Of a DNA stretch of 12,777 nt, positions 7,357-12,777 are shown one piece after another; position 1 is the first letter of the stretch, and each line of letters begins with the position of its first letter. This stretch comes from an uncultured Rhodospirillales bacterium (GTDB lineage Bacteria; Pseudomonadota; Alphaproteobacteria; Rhodospirillales; Defluviicoccaceae): positions 1-12,777 of the forward strand of contig CAKZLS010000342.1 of the NCBI GenBank assembly GCA_937127205.1, given 5' to 3'. The notes under the pieces are model-generated. The model was not told the DNA's origin. It did not search any database and worked only from the letters and a program-made list of their open reading frames with translations. The translations under genes and the position numbers were made by a program.

Positions 7357-7671
7357 ATGAAGTTCAGACCGCTGCACGATCGGGTGCTCGTTCGCCGGAT
7401 CGAGGAAGATGAGAAGACGGCGGGCGGCATAATTATTCCCGACACGGTGAAAGAAAAGCCCATGCAGGGTGAAGTGATCGCTGTGGGACCGGGCGCTCGC
7501 AATGATAAGGGCGAGATTACGCCATTGGACGTCAAGGTCGGGGATCGCGTCTTATTCGGCAAATGGTCCGGGACCGAGGTCAAGATCGAAGGTGAGGATC
7601 TCGCTATCATGAAGGAGTCCGATATCATGGGCGTCGTCGAAGGCGCGGATTCGGTCTCCAAGGCGGCTTAA
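7357..7671 (+). CDS. groES: Co-chaperonin GroES (Hsp10)
   Basis: GroES forms the heptameric lid of the GroEL folding chamber in the cytoplasm. The 104-residue product has the full family pattern: it starts MKFRPLHDRVLVRR, has the mobile loop with TAGGIIIPDT (about 21-30, where GGIII is the GroEL-contact tripeptide region), GEVIAVGPG, and VGDRVLFGKWSGTEVKI, and ends with MKESDIMGVVEG. The C-terminal Ala-rich extension is typical of rhizobial GroES. AAAGGAG lies about 9 bases before the ATG. The gene is directly downstream of a perfect CIRCE element and 16 bases upstream of groEL, so the pair is one HrcA-controlled operon. Confidence 0.98.
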   Translation: MKFRPLHDRVLVRRIEEDEKTAGGIIIPDTVKEKPMQGEVIAVGPGARNDKGEITPLDVKVGDRVLFGKWSGTEVKIEGEDLAIMKESDIMGVVEGADSVSKAA

Positions 7672-7687
7672 CGGAAGGACTTGAGAG

Positions 7688-9319
7688 ATGCCTGCGAAAG
7701 AAGTTCGTTTTTCCACCGACGCCCGCGGCAAGATGATCCGGGGCGTCGACATTTTAGCCAATGCGGTGAAGGTCACCTTGGGTCCAAAGGGCCGCAACGT
7801 CATTCTCGACAAATCCTTCGGAGCACCGCGGATCACTAAAGACGGTGTGACCGTGGCCAAAGAGATCGAGTTGGCCGATAAGTTCGAGAATATGGGAGCA
7901 CAAATGCTCAAAGAGGTGGCCAGAAAGACCTCTGATCTGGCCGGTGACGGAACCACGACCGCAACGGTTCTTGGGCAGGCCATTGTCCGCCAAGGGGCCA
8001 AGGCCGTAGCCGCCGGAATGAACCCCATGGACTTGAAGCGTGGCATTGATCTCGCCGTGGGCGCAATCGTCAAGGAGCTCGAAAGTCGCTCTCAAAAGGT
8101 AACGACTAACGACGAAATTGCCCAGGTTGCAACCATATCCTCCAACGGGGACGCGGAAATTGGCGAATTCCTCGCGAGAGCTATGGAAAAGGTCGGCAAC
8201 GAAGGAGTCATAACCGTTGAGGAAGCAAAGAGCCTACAGACTGAGCTCGACGTCGTAGAAGGCATGCAGTTCGACCGCGGCTATTTGTCTCCTTACTTCA
8301 TCACCAACGCCGACAAAATGACTGTTGAGCTCGAGGATCCTTATGTTCTGATCCACGAGAAGAAGCTGTCCGGCCTGCAAGCTCTTCTGCCTCTCCTCGA
8401 AAAGATTGTCCAATCCGGCAAGCCACTGCTCGTGATTGCTGAGGACGTCGAGGGTGAGGCTCTGGCAACGCTCGTCGTCAATAAATTGCGGGGCGGCCTT
8501 AAGGTGGCTGCTGTCAAGGCGCCTGGCTTCGGTGATCGCCGAAAAGCCATGCTGGAGGATATCGCTGTCCTCACCGCTGGCCAGGTCATTTCGGAAGATC
8601 TCGGTATCAAGTTGGACAACGTTACCATCGACATGCTCGGCACCGCCAAGAAAGTGCTCATCAATAAGGATGACACGACAGTCATCGACGGTGCCGGCAA
8701 GAAGGAGGACATCCAGGCTCGGTGTGGCCAGATCCGTGTCCAGATTGACGACACAACGTCCGACTACGACCGCGAAAAACTCCAGGAGCGCTTGGCAAAA
8801 CTGGCCGGTGGCGTGGCGGTTATCCGTGTCGGCGGCGCGACGGAAATTGAGGTCAAGGAGCGCAAGGATCGGGTCGATGACGCGATGCACGCGACTCGGG
8901 CCGCGGTGGAGGAAGGGATCCTGCCCGGAGGTGGTGTAGCGCTGTTGTACGCCGCCAGGGCGCTCGACGGTGTCAACATCGAAAACGATGATCAGCGAAT
9001 GGGTGTCGACATTGTGCGCCGTGCCTTGCAGGCGCCTATTCGGCAGATAGTAGAGAACGCAGGCACCGACGGGGCCGTTGTGGCCGGTAAGCTGCTTGAG
9101 AATGGCCACACGACCACAGGATACGATGCGCAGCGGGGCGAGTACTGTGACCTGGTCAAAGCGGGCATAATCGATCCCGCCAAAGTCGTGCGCCTCGCTC
9201 TTCAAGACGCTGCGTCTGTGGCCGGCCTGCTCATAACGACCGAGGCCATGGTTGCGGAGAAGCCCGACAAGAAGCAGTCGATGCCGACAATGCCTGACAT
9301 GGGCGATATGGACTATTGA
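7688..9319 (+). CDS. groEL: Chaperonin GroEL (Hsp60)
   Basis: GroEL is the ATP-driven 14-mer folding chamber. The 543-residue product is full length. The ATP-binding loops are intact: VTLGPKGRNV at 29-38, GDGTTTAT at 86-93 with D87, and the hydrolytic D398 in DDAMHATRAAVEEG, followed by GGG at 414-416. The apical domain has the expected EGMQFDRGYLSPYF segment at 191-204. GGAAGGA precedes the ATG by about 10 bases. The C-terminal tail is unusual: instead of the flexible GGM repeats most GroELs end with, it reads KKQSMPTMPDMGDMDY. This suggests one of several groEL copies, as alphaproteobacteria in the rhizobial group often carry. It is expressed with groES and followed by a strong terminator. 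Confidence 0.98.
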   Translation: MPAKEVRFSTDARGKMIRGVDILANAVKVTLGPKGRNVILDKSFGAPRITKDGVTVAKEIELADKFENMGAQMLKEVARKTSDLAGDGTTTATVLGQAIVRQGAKAVAAGMNPMDLKRGIDLAVGAIVKELESRSQKVTTNDEIAQVATISSNGDAEIGEFLARAMEKVGNEGVITVEEAKSLQTELDVVEGMQFDRGYLSPYFITNADKMTVELEDPYVLIHEKKLSGLQALLPLLEKIVQSGKPLLVIAEDVEGEALATLVVNKLRGGLKVAAVKAPGFGDRRKAMLEDIAVLTAGQVISEDLGIKLDNVTIDMLGTAKKVLINKDDTTVIDGAGKKEDIQARCGQIRVQIDDTTSDYDREKLQERLAKLAGGVAVIRVGGATEIEVKERKDRVDDAMHATRAAVEEGILPGGGVALLYAARALDGVNIENDDQRMGVDIVRRALQAPIRQIVENAGTDGAVVAGKLLENGHTTTGYDAQRGEYCDLVKAGIIDPAKVVRLALQDAASVAGLLITTEAMVAEKPDKKQSMPTMPDMGDMDY

Positions 9320-9354
9320 CCATTGGAGTCATGTTAGCCTCAGAGCCACACTGG

Positions 9355-9382
9355 AGGGCGGCCTTTTAGGCCGCCCTTTTCA
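9355..9382 (+). terminator. Rho-independent terminator of groESL
   Basis: AGGGCGGCC (9355-9363) and GGCCGCCCT (9369-9377) form a perfect 9-bp GC-rich stem with the small loop TTTTA, followed by TTT and a T-rich CATT. It lies 36 bases after the groEL stop codon. Confidence 0.93.
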
Positions 9383-9614
9383 TTATCCCCATCCCGTCAA
9401 ATTATGTTTGAAACCAACGCTCGTTCTTCCGTTGTTGGGCTGCCCGTGCCTTACGTGACGTGCCAGTTGATGTCGTCTAACGCTCTCGATTAGCTTCACC
9501 CAAGAATTGGTAAAACCGATACGATCAATCAAAAAGTTTCGTTTGTATAATTTTAAATTCTGCCGAGAATCCTCCTATACAACGACAGATCGTCGGGTTC
9601 CTGGAGGACCAGCA
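9383..9614. other. Intergenic region after groESL
   Basis: No gene is seen. The part from about 9500 to 9575 is AT-rich and could hold the promoter of the downstream small gene. It includes GTATAATTTTAAATT near 9544-9558 and a site read on the minus strand that resembles the 3' half of a nod box (9504-9520). Confidence 0.4.
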
Positions 9615-9769
9615 ATGAACGAAAAGCACAAGAGAGCGGCATCCGAACACGGTGAAGGGTCCGGTCGCCGAACCAAAGTTCGAAAGCGCGGATCCAAGTC
9701 ATCTATTCAGGCATCCCCCGCCGCAAGCTGCACGCCTCGGCCGCAAAGCTCTAAGAAGGGCAATTCTGT
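9615..9769 (+). pseudogene. Possible displaced 5' part of the small secreted gene
   Basis: ATG 9615 has an excellent ribosome binding site (TGGAGGA, about 7 bases upstream) and starts MNEKHKRAASEHGEG, but its frame runs on as low-complexity residues and stops at 9858-9860 inside the next gene. In the next frame the DNA at about 9652-9767 encodes KFESADPSHLF and GRKALRRAILC, a good basic lead-in to a signal peptide, whose hydrophobic core VGGSILFAGSALA then appears in the third frame. The pieces fit one ancestral gene broken by two small indels. The alternative is a short unrelated reading frame. Confidence 0.4.
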
Positions 9770-10015
9770 GTGGTCGGCGGCTCAATTCTGTTTGCCGGCA
9801 GCGCCTTGGCTGTCGACATCGAAAATGCCGACGGCGAAGACCACACCGTCGCAATCGTGAATGGCGACGGAACGAGCGAGAAGGTCTTGGTACCTACCGG
9901 AGGTGTGGCTTCCAATGTTTGCAAGTCCTGCGAGATCAGCCTCGGTCAGAGTGTCATTGAGGCCAGCGAAGACGAGGTGGTTACCATCGCAAACGGCGAA
10001 CTTACGCAGGAGTGA
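9770..10015 (+). CDS. Small secreted protein with a CxxC motif, function unknown
   Basis: The 81-residue frame begins at GTG 9770, which has AAGAAGGG 9 bases upstream. Residues 1-14 are the hydrophobic core and cleavage region of a signal peptide (VGGSILFAGSALA, cut before VDIE), but the expected positively charged N-region is absent. It appears to be encoded just upstream in another frame. The mature part is acidic and strand-rich: VDIENADGEDHTVAIVNGDG, KVLVPTGG, then CKSC at 51-54 and ESEDEVVTI-like residues at 66-73. The pattern suggests a small periplasmic beta-sandwich with a disulphide or metal-binding pair. I cannot name a family. It could be functional from the GTG, or be a decaying gene. 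Confidence 0.6.
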   Translation: MVGGSILFAGSALAVDIENADGEDHTVAIVNGDGTSEKVLVPTGGVASNVCKSCEISLGQSVIEASEDEVVTIANGELTQE

Positions 10016-10134
10016 CAGCGATTCCGAACCATCCCAAAACAACCCAAAGAGCGCCCTCAACAGGGCCCATGGAAGGCCATTGGCGTACCTCCACTTGACG
10101 CCTCAACAGAAGCCGCACTTGGGTTGGTTTTGGT

Positions 10135-10159
10135 GGGGCCGAGCTGCGAGCTCGGCCCC
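10135..10159. terminator. Strong 11-bp hairpin, possible terminator of the small secreted gene
   Basis: GGGGCCGAGCT (10135-10145) and AGCTCGGCCCC (10149-10159) are a perfect 11-bp inverted repeat with the 3-base loop GCG. It lies 120 bases after the stop of the small secreted gene. It has no T-run on either side, so ordinary intrinsic termination is not assured. Two smaller, mutually exclusive hairpins follow at 10167-10192. Confidence 0.45.
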
Positions 10160-10166
10160 TGCTTAC

Positions 10167-10192
10167 CAGGAAATGTCCTGTCTTCGTGACAG
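10167..10192. repeat. Two overlapping small hairpins
   Basis: CAGGA (10167-10171) pairs with TCCTG (10176-10180), and CTGTC (10178-10182) pairs with GACAG (10188-10192). They share bases 10178-10180, so only one can form at a time. The GGAAATGTCCTG word inside reminds me of motifs near insertion sequence ends in rhizobia, but I see no transposase here. Confidence 0.4.
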
Positions 10193-10230
10193 AACCGGCG
10201 AGTGAAAGCTAGCCAGCGACCGGTGCGCTG

Positions 10231-10332
10231 CTAACCAATCCCAATCCTAACGGCGATACCTACAAGAGCGATAATTGCCGCAACCGCCCCAGCAGTCCAC
10301 AGGATGTTCTGTTTTGTTTCTTTTATGATCAT
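10231..10332 (-). CDS. 33-residue single-pass membrane protein
   Basis: On the minus strand, ATG at 10332 is preceded by a perfect GGAGG (10342-10346 on the plus strand) with 9 bases of spacing. The 33 codons end at a TAG (10231-10233). The protein begins MIIKETKQNILWTAG, with charged residues only near the N-terminus. Residues 11-28 are a continuous hydrophobic helix (TAGAVAAIIALVGIAV), followed by RIGIG. This is a credible small membrane protein; its function is unknown. The gene is divergent from the MFS gene and convergent with the small secreted gene. The strong ribosome binding site and clean hydrophobic helix argue against chance. Confidence 0.6.
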   Translation of the reverse strand: MIIKETKQNILWTAGAVAAIIALVGIAVRIGIG

Positions 10333-10756
10333 CGTTGTTTGCCTCCAACTTCATGCCGATCTCCAAGGGTCATCAAGAAGTTCATGCAAGCCCTCAGGCC
10401 CAGCCAAAGTTCACTGTCGGAAACTAGTGGTAAGATCGAGATGGATGAGTCCCAACCGCATCGTGCGATATCATGGGGTTAGGACTAAGCCCAGGGTCGC
10501 AAGTGACGGAATCTAACCACTCGGTCATGTTCGTGTCGACTGGTCGCACGCTGAGTCTTAAATATCTTAATGTAAGTATAATATTTATAAATCGAAGTAT
10601 TTTGATTATTTATATCGAAATCGCTTATGTATGGCGCTTTTTTACGAGCTACCAGGCGTGTTGCACTGCTCATACGTTCAAAACCGCTCTGACTTCCTCC
10701 CTATGTCGAGCACATGAGCAAACCTTGATTAACATCCCCGATCTCGGAAGCCATCC
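10333..10756. other. Intergenic region upstream of the MFS gene
   Basis: No further gene is seen. The left part (10426-10521) holds nested inverted repeats: AGTGGT/ACCACT outside, and AGTCCCAACC/GGTTAGGACT inside with one mismatch. The right part (about 10557-10630) is a markedly AT-rich patch with a possible promoter. I looked for a tRNA and found none. Confidence 0.4.
10602..10630 (+). promoter_or_regulatory. Candidate promoter of the MFS gene
   Basis: TTGATT (10602-10607) and TTATGT (10625-10630) are separated by 17 bases in the AT-rich patch before the MFS gene, which would leave a leader of about 120 bases. The -10 box is a weak match. Confidence 0.3.
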
Positions 10757-12088
10757 ATGACTTCAGCGGTTGCTCCTATCACCGCTCTCCTTTTGGGCGT
10801 CTCGTTTCTACTGATGGGCAGCGGCCTTCAGGGAGCTCTGCTCCCAGTCCGTGCAACCTTGGAAAACTTCTCGTCTCTCGACGTGGGAATTCTCGGTTCC
10901 GCCTATTATCTCGGTTTTGCGCTCGGGTGCTTTTATGGACCTCAAGTGGTCCGACATGTGGGGCACATTCGGACTTTCACTGGGATGGTCGCCATCGCTT
11001 CCTCGGTGGTCCTGGTTCATGCGCTTCTCTTGACCCCGTGGATCTGGTGGACCTTGCGGGCTGCCACAGGCTTCTGCTTTGCCGTGCTCTACTTGGTGAT
11101 CGAAAGTTGGCTTAATGAGAAGTCGACGAATGAGAACCGCGGCCTTGTGTTCTCGATCTACACGATCATAACTCTGACGGTGATCACTCTAGGTCAGATG
11201 ATGCTCGTTCTCGATCGGCCGCAGAATTTTCTGCTCTTCGCGATCGCCTCGATTTTGGTCTCGCTGGCAGCGGTGCCGGTCGCGCTAGCGCGTGCCGAAG
11301 CTCCCGCCCCCATCAAGAGTGTAAAGGTTCGCCTCAAGCACCTCTTTGAGCTTTCGCCGATCGGCGTCGTTGGATGCTTCGCGGTTGGTTTGGTCAATGG
11401 TGCGTTCTGGTCTCTGGCACCGGTATTCGCGCTTGGTGATCAGGCAGGCCCATCCGGGGTGGCATTTTTCATGTCTGTCGCTGTGATTGCCGGTGCGGTC
11501 GGACAATGGCCGATTGGCCGCGCGTCGGACCGAATGGACCGCCGTATCGTCATTATCATCGCATGCCTCGGCGGGGCGCTAGCCGGCATCGGCTTGGGGT
11601 TTCTTCCTCAAGTCTGGGACCGCGCCACTCTGGTTCTTGTGTTTGCCTTTGGCATCTTCGCGTTTCCTATCTACTCCCTGGCTGTTGCGCACATGAATGA
11701 CTTCGTTGAGCCTGATGGTTACGTTGAAGCCTCGGGCGGGCTCCTCCTGGTGTTTGCGGCAGGTGCCGTCGTGGGGCCGCTCATCGCTTCGGTCATAATG
11801 CGTACATGGGGGAGTCATACGCTGTTCCTCTATACGGCCTGCGCTCACGCGGGAATGGCGGCCTATGCCTTCTACCGGACGCGCCGCCGCCAACCGCTAC
11901 CTCAAGAAGAGCGAGTGGCATTCGCGGATTCAGTCAGAATTGCTCAAACCGTCTCCACCGTAGACCCTCTGCCTTCAGATCAGGTTGAAGCGTCAAGTGA
12001 AGATAGGGAGCCGACGCCGATTGGCGATCCTCAAGGCGCAGATGAGGAAGAGAGCCCGCCGGGCTCTTCAGGACGGTCACCTCAGTAA
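10757..12088 (+). CDS. MFS transporter, YcaD-like subfamily
   Basis: This 443-residue inner membrane protein has about 12 hydrophobic helices in its first 375 residues, the standard MFS fold of two six-helix halves. The first half carries SLDVGILGSAYYLGFALGC and the ESWLNE motif at 116-121, followed by the ENRG segment, which marks the YcaD-like group. The loop of the second half has GRASDRMDRR at 254-263, the MFS motif A equivalent. GGAAG lies 6 bases before the ATG. After helix 12 comes a basic TRRR stop-transfer and an unusually long acidic, proline-rich cytoplasmic tail of about 65 residues (DEEESPPG near the end). The substrate is unknown for this subfamily. The gene has no operon partner. 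A 7-bp stem (12051-12067) overlaps its last codons. Confidence 0.93.
   Translation: MTSAVAPITALLLGVSFLLMGSGLQGALLPVRATLENFSSLDVGILGSAYYLGFALGCFYGPQVVRHVGHIRTFTGMVAIASSVVLVHALLLTPWIWWTLRAATGFCFAVLYLVIESWLNEKSTNENRGLVFSIYTIITLTVITLGQMMLVLDRPQNFLLFAIASILVSLAAVPVALARAEAPAPIKSVKVRLKHLFELSPIGVVGCFAVGLVNGAFWSLAPVFALGDQAGPSGVAFFMSVAVIAGAVGQWPIGRASDRMDRRIVIIIACLGGALAGIGLGFLPQVWDRATLVLVFAFGIFAFPIYSLAVAHMNDFVEPDGYVEASGGLLLVFAAGAVVGPLIASVIMRTWGSHTLFLYTACAHAGMAAYAFYRTRRRQPLPQEERVAFADSVRIAQTVSTVDPLPSDQVEASSEDREPTPIGDPQGADEEESPPGSSGRSPQ
12051..12067 (+). terminator. Weak terminator-like hairpin at the end of the MFS gene
   Basis: AGAGCCC (12051-12057) and GGGCTCT (12061-12067) form a perfect 7-bp stem with the loop GCC, 21 bases before the stop codon ends. 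No T-run follows, and it lies inside the coding region, so termination is doubtful. Confidence 0.25.
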
Positions 12089-12180
12089 CATGTCAGCCTT
12101 CACTGCGATATCGAGGGCATCTGAGAACCCCTAACAAAGGTCGCCGAAGTATACATTGTTGGGCTCCGAAAAACCCGATC

Positions 12181-12302
12181 GTGGCGGACGGCCTGTTAGC
12201 CGTCGACGAAAACGCACCGACTTTTCAACGTCTTGCGTTCGTCGTTTTCCGGCCGATCACGATAGCGACGTGATCGATACATCCCCCGCGGTTCTCCGAT
12301 AA
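12181..12302 (+). pseudogene. Frameshifted remnant of a LysR-family gene
   Basis: Read on the plus strand, 12181-12251 encodes VADGLLAVDENAPTFQR and LAFVVF. After a one-base deletion in a T-run near 12246, the frame continues as ADHDSDVIDTS and AVLR, then stops at 12300-12302. This matches residues 236-273 of the LysR protein at 5138-6073 (VEDGRLSVDEDAPAFQRPAF, then VVFPADHDSDVIDTS). A hand alignment of about 114 bases gives roughly 85 percent identity. No helix-turn-helix portion is present upstream, so only a C-terminal fragment of a second LysR gene survives. Confidence 0.85.
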
Positions 12303-12532
12303 ACGACCCCTTTTACCCCTTCCGTATTGGTCGATGACCGCGTTGGGTCAAAAACCCCCTGCCGGCCGCGCCCAATCCACGTCCGGAATCGGCGGTGGAG
12401 CTGAAGCAATCCTCCTGGGGGCCGAGCATTCAGGTTTCGACCTTCGGTGCATGGGGTATCTGTCTGAAACACTATGAGTAAATCTGTTTCAATCTGTGAC
12501 ACGTCGCACGATCCATATCATTGTTCGTCTAC

Positions 12533-12549
12533 AGGGGCGACAAGCCCCT
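12533..12549. repeat. Short GC-rich hairpin
   Basis: AGGGGC (12533-12538) and GCCCCT (12544-12549) form a perfect 6-bp stem with a GACAA loop. There is no T-run and no adjacent gene. Confidence 0.35.
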
Positions 12550-12570
12550 ACGCAACAGATCAAGTGCCTG

Positions 12571-12600
12571 GTGAGACACAACTAATGAAAATTGTCTCAC
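12571..12600. repeat. Inverted repeat, 8-base arms
   Basis: GTGAGACA (12571-12578) and TGTCTCAC (12593-12600) are perfect inverted repeats around a 14-base AT-rich centre. It could be an operator or a relic of a mobile element end. No transposase is nearby in the window. Confidence 0.4.
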
Positions 12601-12777
12601 GGTAGCGAGTGAAAAACCCAGCTATAGGTTCCTATCAATGAGCGTTGGTATAAGTACAGTGCCCGAAAGCCCGGTTGTCGATGGTTCATGGCGGGCGAAT
12701 ACGGCGTTTTCGAGGGTGGAATTCTACTGTGCATGGGGTTGATATCGACTTTTTCAATTAGACCCCCCCACCCCGGC

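Larger units (their letters stand above)
12089..12777. other. Gene-free right end of the window
   Basis: Apart from the LysR remnant and two inverted repeats listed here, I see no gene. An 81-codon minus-strand frame (12257-12502) overlaps the remnant and lacks protein-like composition. The stretch looks like decayed intergenic or island DNA, running into a C-run at the window edge. Confidence 0.5.

Noticed and set aside
8234..9205. A 323-codon minus-strand open frame
   Set aside because: It lies entirely antisense to groEL, a common artefact of that gene, and there is no independent sign of coding.
10053..10066. Hairpin GCCCT-CAAC-AGGGC after the small secreted gene
   Set aside because: The stem is only 5 bp and no T-run follows, so it is not a supported terminator.
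10440..10530. Possible tRNA in the structured spacer
   Set aside because: No cloverleaf with a T-loop GTTC and a 7-bp acceptor stem could be drawn.
1..12777. CRISPR array or complete insertion sequence
   Set aside because: No regularly spaced short direct repeats and no transposase or integrase coding sequence were seen anywhere in the window.

Overview
The window looks like chromosomal or genomic-island DNA from an alphaproteobacterium, most likely a member of the Hyphomicrobiales (Rhizobiales). The reasons are the rhizobial style of the GroES and GroEL sequences, the HrcA-type CIRCE operator in front of groESL, GC-rich coding regions broken by AT-rich intergenic patches, and a short-passenger autotransporter of a kind common in that order. 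I ran no search, so this placement is a judgement from sequence recognition.

Layout from left to right. Positions 2-205 may be the 3' end of an unrecognised plus-strand gene. Convergent to it is a secreted autotransporter-type beta-barrel protein (221-1495, minus). A 370-base AT-rich spacer with a 26-bp dyad follows. Next is a large plus-strand gene (1869-5108) for a TIR domain, one transmembrane helix, a helical linker and 17 WD40-like repeats. A LysR-family regulator (5138-6073, minus) converges on it with 29 bases between the stop codons. Across a 400-base AT-rich divergent spacer, which contains a 20-bp dyad, lies an unrecognised gene (6479-6982, plus). A heat-shock chaperonin operon follows: a CIRCE element, groES (7357-7671), groEL (7688-9319) and a strong intrinsic terminator.

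The right third is more fragmentary. It holds a small secreted CxxC protein (9770-10015) whose natural N-terminus seems to lie upstream in other frames, a cluster of strong hairpins, and a 33-codon single-helix membrane protein on the minus strand (10231-10332). An AT-rich promoter-like patch precedes an MFS transporter of the YcaD-like type (10757-12088). The last 690 bases hold no intact gene but carry a frameshifted remnant of a second LysR gene (12181-12302). Its sequence matches the C-terminal part of the LysR gene at 5264-5368, in inverted orientation.

Only groES-groEL form a clear operon. The other genes look like single transcription units. The two most interesting items are the membrane-anchored TIR/WD40 protein, whose architecture suggests a sensor or immunity role, and the evidence of gene decay (LysR remnant, broken leader of the small secreted gene), which suggests an accessory region with past rearrangement.
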